A stretch of DNA of 64,000 bases from Desulfolinea sp964487745 (GTDB lineage Bacteria; Chloroflexota; Anaerolineae; Anaerolineales; Villigracilaceae), in assembly GCA_964487745.1 (NCBI GenBank), contig CAZASG010000001.1:62001-126000 (forward strand), written 5' to 3'. Position 1 is the stretch's first letter. Each line of letters starts with the position of its first letter. Shown here piece after piece: positions 16,972-24,605 of the stretch. The translations under genes and the position numbers were made by a program. The notes beneath the pieces were generated by a model. That model searched no databases, had not been told where the DNA came from, and saw only the letters and a list, made by a program, of their open reading frames with translations.

Positions 16972-17727
16972 TCACCCTTGAAGACGTGCGGCAACATCTT
17001 GCAAACCGCGAGTGATCTCATGATCAGGGAAACGCAGAGAGAAGATATCTGAACTTGCTAATGCCATCATTTCGTCGGAGTGTGGCAAGATAGCTGCAAC
17101 GGGACACTCATAAGTTTGTTCAGCGCGAGCACGTGTATCGTCAAAGTCGAATACATCCGGTATCTTGTTGATGATAAGCAACAACTCGGGGACATCCAAT
17201 TTGCGAGCCACATCTACTGTTACTGCCGTCCCCTGATAGTCCTGTTGATCCGGGCGCATGATGAGAAGTAAGGCATCGGAGATCGCAATAGAAAGCAGCG
17301 TTTCTTCGTTCAAGCCGGGGTGAGTATCAACGACGAGAAAGTCTAACTTGAGTTCTTTGAGCAGGCTACGGAAACCATCGTTCAACAAACCCACATCATA
17401 TCCTTCACGCAAGACACGTACAATCTCGCCCGGCTTGATACTGGATGGGATCAGGAATATCTGCCCCTTAATATCAGCCCCAATCCGGCCACTTACATCA
17501 TGAGCTGTATCCTTGATCTCACATTTGCCCCAAAGATAATCGTTCAAGGAATGAACCATTTCAGATTCATCCAAATTAAAAAGAACGTGAATACCCGGCG
17601 ATTGAATGTCTGTATCTACAACGCCAACACGAAATCCCTGCTGTGCAAGCAAGGCTGAAATATTTGCGGTTGTATTCGATTTGCCTGTTCCACCGCGAAA
17701 GGAATGAACTGAAACGATCTTTGGCAT
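16972..17727 (-). CDS. MinD/ParA-like ATPase, copy A, with Arg in the deviant Walker A
   Basis: The 251-residue protein starts at the ATG at 17727, supported by GGAG six bases upstream. It has a deviant Walker A RGGTGKSNTT (residues 11-20), switch I VDTDIQSPGIHVLF, Walker B-like LVVDTHPGLNEE, and RPDQQDYQGTAVTV. Arg replaces the usual signature Lys of KGGxGKT. There is no C-terminal amphipathic membrane helix as in true MinD. It is clearly paralogous to the ATPase at 23158. Such ATPases usually position or switch partner complexes; the partner here is unknown. Confidence 0.82.
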   Translation of the reverse strand: MPKIVSVHSFRGGTGKSNTTANISALLAQQGFRVGVVDTDIQSPGIHVLFNLDESEMVHSLNDYLWGKCEIKDTAHDVSGRIGADIKGQIFLIPSSIKPGEIVRVLREGYDVGLLNDGFRSLLKELKLDFLVVDTHPGLNEETLLSIAISDALLLIMRPDQQDYQGTAVTVDVARKLDVPELLLIINKIPDVFDFDDTRARAEQTYECPVAAILPHSDEMMALASSDIFSLRFPDHEITRGLQDVAARLQG

Positions 17728-17942
17728 ATGATTCTCCTGCAAGATGAATTCGATAAGGAGCAAGTTCTTCTTGAAATTTTGAGATTGAAAAGATTATACT
17801 GATATTGATTCGATGAGTCAAACTACCATAAAACACACCATAATTATGATAAACTATTTTCAGACCTTTTTTGACCAAATAATAAAACCCCACGACCCTT
17901 TTTCCTTGATTAGCACAACTAAATAAATAGAACACGAAAAAA

Positions 17943-18494
17943 ATGCTGAATTACGAAGCTTACGACGATAAGCATCTCATCCAACTCATGCAAAGTGGCG
18001 ATCAAGAATCTTTTAATACGCTATATGATCGGTATTTTTCGGTCGTTTATAAACGAGTTAGATATACGATCCCTGATACTGATGTCGATGATGTTACTCA
18101 GGAAGTTTTTATTGCTGTTTTAAAATCATTACCTAAATTTGAAGGGCGCTCTCAATTCAGCACATGGCTCAGAACCTTAATAAACCGCCAAGTTGCCAAT
18201 TATTATCGTCAGCGCGAAAGAAAGATCAAGGAAAGTTCTATCAAGGAATTTGATCAATTTTCGGAACCCCACTATGCCGGTGATAGTAAGCATGATGATC
18301 GTATTGCAATGCGCAAGGCACTCAAGCAATTGCCACCCCACTACAGGGAAGTTATCCTTCTGCGTTTTGCAGAAGGATTAAGCTTCAAGGAAGTGTCCAG
18401 TGTATTGGGGCAAAACCCCGAGGCGGTTAAGTCTCTCTTTCGTCGAGCTATTGCTGCTCTTCGCAATAATTTAAAAAACAACCATGACGCGTAA
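17943..18494 (+). CDS. ECF-type RNA polymerase sigma factor
   Basis: The 183-residue protein has sigma region 2 (about 25-95: FNTLYDRYFSVVYKRV, DVDDVTQEVFIAVLKSLPKFEG, FSTWLRTLINRQVANYYR) and region 4 (about 120-175: ALKQLPPHYREVILLRFAEGLSFKEVSSVLG). Nothing extra is fused. The next gene overlaps it by 11 bases and encodes a membrane protein that fits an anti-sigma factor. The 215-bp gap to the MinD-like gene must hold divergent promoters; I see no clear pair of boxes there. Confidence 0.92.
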   Translation: MLNYEAYDDKHLIQLMQSGDQESFNTLYDRYFSVVYKRVRYTIPDTDVDDVTQEVFIAVLKSLPKFEGRSQFSTWLRTLINRQVANYYRQRERKIKESSIKEFDQFSEPHYAGDSKHDDRIAMRKALKQLPPHYREVILLRFAEGLSFKEVSSVLGQNPEAVKSLFRRAIAALRNNLKNNHDA

Positions 18495-18960
18495 AAACGA
18501 ATCTCATCCATCTGACGAAAAGATTGCTTCCATTGCAGAACAGATTGCCAATGGCAATTTGGATGGAATCACCAGTGATGATGCAGAAATCCGTGCAATG
18601 AGCGAAACAATGCTTGCTCTACATACCGCTTTTACCGATGACGAGGAAGAAGCTGCAAAAAAACGCATTCGCAGCAAGCTGCGAAAAAGCTGGATGGAAA
18701 TTCAAACAGAAGAGAACCACAAAAGAACAAAAAAGTCTTCTTTCTTCCATAATTTCCGATGGCAGCCTCAACGCCAAATTGGCTTGGCAATCGCCTTCGC
18801 AATGGTTTTTCTCTTCTTGGTTCTTGCACCAACTTTTCTAACAATGGTACCTGGCATTGCAGGCAGTGCAGGAGCCATCACAACACAAAGGTTCACATTT
18901 CTTATTTTGGGCATCATTTTTGCGATAGCACTCATTTGGGGGCTAAGAAACAAAAAATAG
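18484..18960 (+). CDS. Probable membrane-anchored anti-sigma factor
   Basis: The 158-residue protein has about 95 charged, helical cytoplasmic residues followed by two transmembrane segments (about 100-119 and 132-153). It starts inside the sigma-factor gene (11-base overlap), a typical sigma/anti-sigma coupling. No zinc HxxxCxxC motif is seen, so this would be a non-ZAS type. A PrsW-family protease, which in Bacillus cleaves the anti-sigma factor RsiW, is encoded two genes downstream. The function is inferred from context. Confidence 0.55.
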   Translation: MTRKNESHPSDEKIASIAEQIANGNLDGITSDDAEIRAMSETMLALHTAFTDDEEEAAKKRIRSKLRKSWMEIQTEENHKRTKKSSFFHNFRWQPQRQIGLAIAFAMVFLFLVLAPTFLTMVPGIAGSAGAITTQRFTFLILGIIFAIALIWGLRNKK

Positions 18961-19017
18961 CTAACCAACTCCACACCGGTCATATTTTAAAGGAGACACA
19001 AAACTATGGAAATATTT

Positions 19018-19046
19018 TTGACCTAGCACAAAACCAACCCTACTAT
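19018..19046 (+). promoter_or_regulatory. Sigma-70-type promoter of the propeller lipoprotein gene
   Basis: TTGACC at 19018-19023 and TACTAT at 19041-19046 are separated by exactly 17 bases. Transcription would start near 19053, giving a leader of about 26 bases with AAGGAGG before the ATG at 19079. The lipoprotein can thus be expressed apart from the sigma operon. Confidence 0.55.
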
Positions 19047-19078
19047 TGCATTTTTTTATCAAAAAAGGAGGCACGAAC

Positions 19079-21203
19079 ATGAAATCTCTAAAAAAGAAAT
19101 CGACACGGAGAAGAATAATTTTTATAATTATTGCTCTCTTTGTCATCGCATCGTTAGTTCTCTCAGCCTGTGCAATGCCTGACCTCGCTGGTTCAGGCGG
19201 CAAGAATGACAAAGGCGACGACGATGGCGATGACGACGACGATGATAACGATGGCAACAACGGTAATAACGGCAACAACGGTAATAACGGCAACAACGGT
19301 AATAACGGCNNNNNNNNNNNNNNNNNNNNNNNNNNNNNNNNNNNNNNNNNNNNNNNNNNNNNNNNNNNNNNNNNNNNNNNNNNNNNNNNNNNNNNNNNNN
19401 NNNNNNNNNAGCGGCGACGATGATGACAGCGGCGACGATGATGACAGCGGCGACGATGATGACAATGGCAAGAAGAATGAAAAGATCACCATTTGTCATG
19501 CAACCGGCAGTGCAACCAATCCCTACGTCAAGATTACTATAAGCATCAATGCAGCTAATAGTGATGGTAGTTCTGATCACATGCAGCACTCTGGTGACAT
19601 TATCCCCGCTCCGGCTGATGGATGTCCTAAACCTGAGAAACCCCCGAAGACAAATGAAAAGATCACCATTTGTCACGCAACCGGTAGCACGAAGAATCCT
19701 TACGTCAAAATCACAGTAGCAGATGATGGTGTCTACAATGGTCATATTGACCACTCCGGCGACATTATCCCTGCGCCCAGTGGCGACTGCCCAACACCTC
19801 CTCCGCCACCGCCACCGCCAGTTTGTAATGAAAGCACTGGCTGGGTATTCCCCGATGGCACAAGCTGCTACACTTGTGACCCGAGCACGCAAACCTATCC
19901 TGATGGCACAAGCTGTGCAGAACCCCCGGTTTGTGATGAAAGCACCAACTGGCTCTACCCGGACGGAAATTCCTGCTACGTTTGTGATCCGAATACAAAA
20001 ACCTATCCTGACGGCACAAGCTGTGAACAGCCCCCGGTTTGTAACGAAAGCACGGGTTGGGTCTACCCGGATGGAAGCACCTGCTATGTCTGTGACCCCA
20101 ATACCAAGACTTATCCTGACGGGACAAGCTGTGCAGAGGAACCACCCACATGTGATGTAACCACTGGCTGGCTCTATCCGGATGGCACAAGCTGTGCGCC
20201 TCCGCCGCCGCCTCCGGCACCCCCGGTATCGGCAAGTTGTCCGCAGTGGGTAGTCTTCCATTCCTTCCGTGAAGGCGACCTCGAGATCTTCCGTCTGGAC
20301 GGCACCGAAGGCGACGCAAATGCAAGCCTCATCAATATCTCGAACAGCAACGCGACCGACTCCCGCCCGAGCCGCTCCCCGAATAACAAGAATATCGTTT
20401 TCCAGAGCAACCGCAATGGCAACGTAGAACTCTTTGTCTCGGATAGCGAAGGCAACGCACAGGTGCAGTTGACCAACACCAATGCCAATAACATCAACGC
20501 AATGTATGGCGCAGACAGCACGATGGTCGTCTTCCAAAGCGATCGTAATGGTAACTGGGATCTCTTCCTGCTCAACACCGAGACAGGTGAAGAAAGCCAG
20601 CTCACCAGCAGCCCGTCTGATGATATCAATGCCTTCTGGTCACCGACAACTGACTGGATCACTTTCCAAAGCAACCGCTCAGGTTTCTGGAATGTCTACA
20701 TCCTCAATGTCAGCACCGGTACGGAATACCAGGTCACAAACTTTGCAGCAGACAGCATCTTCCCCTCCTGGTCGCCCAACGGACAACAGTTGGCATACCT
20801 GACCCAACTTGGTGATACATGGTCACTCTTTGTCTCCGATCTGGATGGCGGAAACATGATCCAAGTCACTGATGGTGTCGGCAATGTAGGCAACCTGAGC
20901 TGGTCGCCTGAAGGCAATCGCATTGCCTACCAGGTCGAGTACGCTGGCAACACCGATGTCTACACCTACGATCTGATCAACGAAGAAGAATATCAATTGA
21001 CCGAATTCGCTGGAGCAGATAGCGGACCAAGCTGGGATTGTGGCGGCAGCAACATCTCCTTCACATCCACACGAGATGGTAGTCCCAACATCTTCAAAGT
21101 CAAATGGACAGGTGGCGACATCTCCAACATCACCACCTCACCCTTCACAGACAAATGGTCTGAATGGTCACCCTCCAAAGAATTGGCAAGTCAGGGTTAC
21201 TAG
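19079..21203 (+). CDS. Beta-propeller (PD40) lipoprotein interrupted by an assembly gap
   Basis: The start at 19079 follows AAGGAGG. The signal ends in the lipobox LVLSAC, followed by an Asp/Asn/Gly-rich region of GNN repeats that runs into 100 N (19310-19409). After the gap come SGDDDD repeats, two copies of an ICHATGS...NPYVKIT module, several Cys-rich PDGTSCYxCDP modules, Pro-rich spacers, and a TolB/PD40 propeller (about 20240-21180; repeats such as IVFQSNRNGNVELFVSD, SWSPEGNRIAYQ). The two sides of the gap are in different frames with the placeholder, but both borders fall on codon boundaries, so the true gap should be a multiple of three. Role: secreted, probably binding or structural. 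Confidence 0.75.
19310..19409. other. Assembly gap of 100 N in a low-complexity repeat
   Basis: Exactly 100 N, the usual placeholder for unknown length, lie between GGTAATAACGGC-type and AGCGGCGACGATGATGAC-type tandem repeats. The real length is unknown. Confidence 0.98.
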
Positions 21204-21218
21204 ACTAGGTTAGAAAAA

Positions 21219-21248
21219 GGCGAGGCGAGAGAAATCTCTCGCCTCGCC
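21219..21248 (+). terminator. Strong hairpin between propeller lipoprotein and prsW-like gene
   Basis: GGCGAGGCGAGAG pairs with CTCTCGCCTCGCC around a 4-base loop, 15 bases after the stop. No clean T run follows, so it may be a processing or partial termination site rather than a full terminator. Confidence 0.5.
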
Positions 21249-21263
21249 ACACCCTTTAAATTT

Positions 21264-22376
21264 ATGGTCATTGCGATAGCTTTATCCATTGCTACATTTA
21301 TTCCTATCCTCTTTCTCTATATTGTTCGAGCTCTCGACTTATACAGAACAGGGGCTTTTCGTTTTATATTTACATCCTTCATTTGGGGGCTTATCGCATA
21401 TCTCATCGCCGCACAGATCAATCCCGCGATGATCAAAATGGGGCTAGTTAGCCAAGAAAATATGGTTCGCTTCAGTGCCCCCGTTGTCGAAGAAATACTA
21501 AAAGGCATTATTCTCATTATCCTTATTCGCCAAGCCAGCTTCACCTATTTTGTAGATGGCGCCATCTACGGCTTCGCAGCCGGGATCGGATTCGCCATCA
21601 TCGAAAATTTCGAATACGTTCTGGGCAATCCCGAAACAGCCGTGATCCAGGCAGTCGGGCGCGTCCTCTCCACCAACCTAATGCACGCCACCGGTAGCGG
21701 CATCATCGGCATCGCTCTGGGTATTGCCCGCTTTGACCGCTCAACAAAACGCATTCTTGTCCTGCTAACAGGATTGGGACTCGCGATGAGCATCCATATC
21801 GCCTTCAACAACCTCGTCACGCGCGTGAACAGCGGCTTGCTTCTGTTATATGCCGCTGTCGCGGGCTTTTCCGGAGCCGGATTTATCGCCTATATGATCC
21901 TACGCGGTCTCAAGGAAGAAAAAGAATGGATCGAGGAAAAACTCAGCGAAGAGGAAGGCGTCACTGCCCAGGAAGCCACTGCCGTTCAACAGCTTAGTAG
22001 CATGCAAAAATTCCTTGCCCCCGTTGTTGAAAAATTTGGCGCGGAAAAAGCTTCCCAGATCGAAGAATTCCTGCTCATGCAAGCAAAGCTGGGCATCTTG
22101 CGCAAGACCCTTGCAAAATTCGCCGAATCAGGCGAGGAAAACTTGCGCCAGGCAACCGAAAACCAGATTAGCGCCCTCCGCTCCGATATGGACGAACTCC
22201 GTCGGCAGGTTGGCACCTACTGTATGCTTTATTTACGTGGTACATTTTTACAAGAATCAAGCCCCCTTTGGGATCGTCTCCAAGGGCTTATTGAAGAACG
22301 CTCTCAGGTTGCCCGAAAAAGTAACGCTCCCAGCTTATGGGGCTCTCTTGACACAAAGATCAAAAACGAAGAGTGA
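21264..22376 (+). CDS. PrsW-family intramembrane metalloprotease-like protein
   Basis: The 370-residue protein has about seven or eight membrane segments in residues 1-215. It carries the PrsW motifs: VVEEILKG (Glu76, Glu77, Lys80), FAIIENFEY (Glu114), LMHATGSG (His141) and SIHIAFN (His178). PrsW is the site-1 protease for the anti-sigma factor RsiW in Bacillus. The C-terminal 150 residues are a cytoplasmic, coiled-coil-like extension. An ECF sigma factor and a candidate membrane anti-sigma factor are encoded 2.8-3.3 kb upstream on the same strand. The next gene begins three bases after its stop. Confidence 0.82.
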   Translation: MVIAIALSIATFIPILFLYIVRALDLYRTGAFRFIFTSFIWGLIAYLIAAQINPAMIKMGLVSQENMVRFSAPVVEEILKGIILIILIRQASFTYFVDGAIYGFAAGIGFAIIENFEYVLGNPETAVIQAVGRVLSTNLMHATGSGIIGIALGIARFDRSTKRILVLLTGLGLAMSIHIAFNNLVTRVNSGLLLLYAAVAGFSGAGFIAYMILRGLKEEKEWIEEKLSEEEGVTAQEATAVQQLSSMQKFLAPVVEKFGAEKASQIEEFLLMQAKLGILRKTLAKFAESGEENLRQATENQISALRSDMDELRRQVGTYCMLYLRGTFLQESSPLWDRLQGLIEERSQVARKSNAPSLWGSLDTKIKNEE

Positions 22377-22378
22377 AT

Positions 22379-23161
22379 ATGACCACAGAAACCATTGCCC
22401 AACTAAAAAAATCATTTCTCTTCTGCGGACTGCCTGAAGAAGCCCTTCAGGTCGTCGCAGAGAAGATCTCAACGCAAGATCTAAAAAAAGACGAAACCCT
22501 TTTTCGTAAAGGGGATGTGGGTGACGCCCTTTTCATGATCGATGAAGGGCTGCTCGACATCGTCACTGAAGATGCACAAGGAAGCAAACTCCTGCTTAAT
22601 CAGTGTGGCCCCGGCGAGACAATTGGCGAGATGTCCCTTTTCGACGAGGAGCCACGCTCTGCGAGTGTTGTCGCAAAGACAGACGCCCATATTCTCTCGC
22701 TTAAGCGGGATGATTTCTTCGATATGCTCGAGCAGAACCCTGCCACGGCAAATTTGCTCATTCGTAATATTTCGGGACGTTTGCGTTTTGCAACCACCTA
22801 TATTGAAAAAGCCATCGAGTGGAGCGGACATATCGCCAAAGGCGATTACTCATCTGCCATGCAAGAAATCCAGACGTCACAATCGACATCTGCTGATGAG
22901 GTAAGCGACGAAGCCAAAGCCAATCAAATGTTGGCGGCTTTCTTCCAGATGGTTGAAGAATTGCAAGCCCGTGAAAACGAGCTAAAACAACAGATCCAGA
23001 AATTGAATTTTGAGATCGATCAGGCACGCCGAAAACAGGAATATGAAGAGCTAACCAGCAGCGAATTTTATACCGACCTGAAATCGCAGGCTGAAGAATT
23101 GCGCAAAAAACGCGCCGAGCGTGCACAAAAATATGCAAAGAAAAAGCAGGAGACAAAATGA
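22379..23161 (+). CDS. Cyclic-nucleotide-binding protein with coiled-coil tail
   Basis: I take the ATG at 22379 rather than an in-frame GTG at 22373, giving 260 residues. Residues about 8-130 form a CRP-type cNMP-binding domain: LFMIDEGLLDIV, then the phosphate-binding cassette GETIGEMSLFDEEPRSASV with conserved Glu and Arg. There is no helix-turn-helix; instead a helical region ends in a coiled coil. The last 60 residues align with the tail of the HAMP protein at 13757. The gene shares an ATGA overlap with the MinD-like gene, and a class III cyclase lies 1.4 kb further on. I infer that it reports cyclic-nucleotide levels to the ATPase. Confidence 0.8.
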   Translation: MTTETIAQLKKSFLFCGLPEEALQVVAEKISTQDLKKDETLFRKGDVGDALFMIDEGLLDIVTEDAQGSKLLLNQCGPGETIGEMSLFDEEPRSASVVAKTDAHILSLKRDDFFDMLEQNPATANLLIRNISGRLRFATTYIEKAIEWSGHIAKGDYSSAMQEIQTSQSTSADEVSDEAKANQMLAAFFQMVEELQARENELKQQIQKLNFEIDQARRKQEYEELTSSEFYTDLKSQAEELRKKRAERAQKYAKKKQETK

Positions 23162-23946
23162 ACGAGAAGAAGATCGTTTCCATCCACTCTTTTCGGGGAG
23201 GGACGGGAAAATCGAACACCACCGCAAACCTTGCCGCACAAGTCGCCTTGGCTGGTAAACGCGTAGGCGTAGTGGATACTGATATTCAGTCGCCCGGCAT
23301 CCATGTCCTTTTTGGGCTGGATGAGCATAAGATGGGCAAAACGCTCAACGATTTCCTCTATGATCGGTGTGAGATCGGAGATGTCGCTTTCTCAATTGGA
23401 GAAAACGCTCTTGACGCGCCAGGCAGGTCGAAACTCGCGGGCGTTAACTTGTGGCTCATCCCCTCCAGTATTCATGGCGGTGAAATCAGTCATGTTCTGC
23501 GCAAAGGCTACGACGTCAATCGTCTCAATGAAGGTTTGCAAACTTTGTTGGAAGTGCTTGACCTCGATTATCTCTTCATCGACACACATCCCGGCTTGAA
23601 CGAGGAAACATTGCTCTCTGTTGCCATTTCAGATGTGCTCGTTCTACTCCTGCGCCCCGATCAACAGGATCTGCAGGGCACGGCTGTGACAGTAGATATT
23701 GCCCGAAATTTAGGAGTGCCGAATTTGCTTTTAGGTGTCAACAAGGCACTTTCACGACATGATCCAAATGCGATCAAAGCTGAAATGGAAAAACTCTTCG
23801 ATGCGCCCGTAGCTGGCGTGATGCCCCTCTCTGAAGACCTGGTGGATAACGGCAGCGCCGATCTTTTCTCGCTCAAAGAGCCTGAACACGCCTGGTCGAA
23901 AGCGCTAAAAGATATTGCCCAGATGGTTCTCGCCGCAGAAGGATAA
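23158..23946 (+). CDS. MinD/ParA-like ATPase, copy B, with Arg in the deviant Walker A
   Basis: The 262-residue protein is a clear paralogue of the ATPase at 16972. Shared stretches include SFRGGTGKSNTTAN, VGVVDTDIQSPGIHVLF, DTHPGLNEETLLS and RPDQQD-QGTAVTVD. Arg13 stands in the signature-Lys position of the deviant Walker A. No C-terminal membrane helix is seen. The start overlaps the stop of the cNMP gene (ATGA), which implies coupled synthesis. It is followed by the small zinc protein and the winged-helix gene in one apparent operon. Confidence 0.83.
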   Translation: MNEKKIVSIHSFRGGTGKSNTTANLAAQVALAGKRVGVVDTDIQSPGIHVLFGLDEHKMGKTLNDFLYDRCEIGDVAFSIGENALDAPGRSKLAGVNLWLIPSSIHGGEISHVLRKGYDVNRLNEGLQTLLEVLDLDYLFIDTHPGLNEETLLSVAISDVLVLLLRPDQQDLQGTAVTVDIARNLGVPNLLLGVNKALSRHDPNAIKAEMEKLFDAPVAGVMPLSEDLVDNGSADLFSLKEPEHAWSKALKDIAQMVLAAEG

Positions 23947-23950
23947 AACA

Positions 23951-24163
23951 ATGATATGTTGGGAATGTGAAGAATCAGCCCGCGCGGCTTGCCATTTTTG
24001 CGGACGTTTTGTCTGTAAGGAACATGCCAGCACCATGTCCACTTTCATCACCATGTTTGTTGGGGCGAATAACACCCCAAAAGGTTTGGCAATCGCAAAT
24101 GTTGTTTGGTGCGGGATCTGCGAACCGCAGCCCGAACCAATCGAAATGCCGGAATTATATTGA
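23951..24163 (+). CDS. Small B-box-like zinc-binding protein
   Basis: The 70-residue protein has the metal-ligand pattern C3-x2-C6, C14-x2-C17, C22-x2-H25, then a later CGIC, resembling a B-box/RING-like cross-brace. The start at 23951 follows AGAAGGA; an upstream in-frame ATG lies inside the ATPase gene. It sits five bases after the MinD-like gene and 12 before the winged-helix gene, so it is probably a subunit or adaptor of the same module. Confidence 0.6.
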   Translation: MICWECEESARAACHFCGRFVCKEHASTMSTFITMFVGANNTPKGLAIANVVWCGICEPQPEPIEMPELY

Positions 24164-24175
24164 TGAGGAAAGCTT

Positions 24176-24547
24176 ATGGCTGGCGTATTTGACCGACTGC
24201 AAAATAAAATAGAAGATAAGCGGGAAGAGGGAGGCATCACCGCGCTGGATCTCGTGGAGTTGTCACCAACTTTACGCACGATCATGCGCCTGATGTTACG
24301 CCGTTTAAAGATGACTTACCCTGAACTCTGCGAAGCTGTAGATAAAATGCCCGAAAAACAGCGTATCTCTCACGAGGAACTTGAGAAGGCGCTAAATTTG
24401 CTTACGCAGCAATTTTGGCTGATCCGTCTGGGAGAAGGCGATACAGCTCTTTACAAAGTAAATCTGCGTCGCAAAGCAGGCAGTAATTTGAAGAGCCATA
24501 TCTGGTCTTCCCTCAGAGAAAAGATAGAAGAAAAAGAAGAAGAATAA
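24176..24547 (+). CDS. Winged-helix-like protein, paralogue of the protein at 13412
   Basis: The 123-residue protein contains LDLVELSPTLRTIMRLMLRR, MTYPELCEAVDKM, ISHEELEKALNLLTQQFWL and a final strand TALYKVNLRRKAG, matching the protein at 13412. It has an added N-terminal helix and a Lys/Glu-rich tail. No ligand-binding domain is present. GAGGAAAG precedes the ATG. It is the last gene of the operon that begins with the PrsW-like gene. Confidence 0.62.
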   Translation: MAGVFDRLQNKIEDKREEGGITALDLVELSPTLRTIMRLMLRRLKMTYPELCEAVDKMPEKQRISHEELEKALNLLTQQFWLIRLGEGDTALYKVNLRRKAGSNLKSHIWSSLREKIEEKEEE

Positions 24548-24552
24548 AAAAA

Positions 24553-24578
24553 CTCGCTGGTTTTTTCAATCCAACGAG
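24553..24578. terminator. Weak hairpin between convergent genes
   Basis: CTCGCTGG and CCAACGAG pair with one mismatch around a T-rich loop, between the winged-helix and cyclase genes. Confidence 0.3.
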
Positions 24579-24605
24579 CTCACTATATTTCTGTACCTTA
24601 AAAAT

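Noticed and set aside
19006..19026. A six-codon frame after AAAGGAG that could be a leader peptide
   Set aside because: Its ATG lies upstream of the promoter found at 19018-19046, the spacing from the site is long, and nothing indicates attenuation.
19143..20537. A 464-codon minus-strand open frame over the propeller lipoprotein and the N gap
   Set aside because: It reads through the N run and through repeats whose plus-strand product has a lipobox and repeated modules.
16972..23946. MinD of the cell-division Min system
   Set aside because: No minC, minE or C-terminal membrane helix, and Arg in the Walker A signature; the neighbours are signalling genes.
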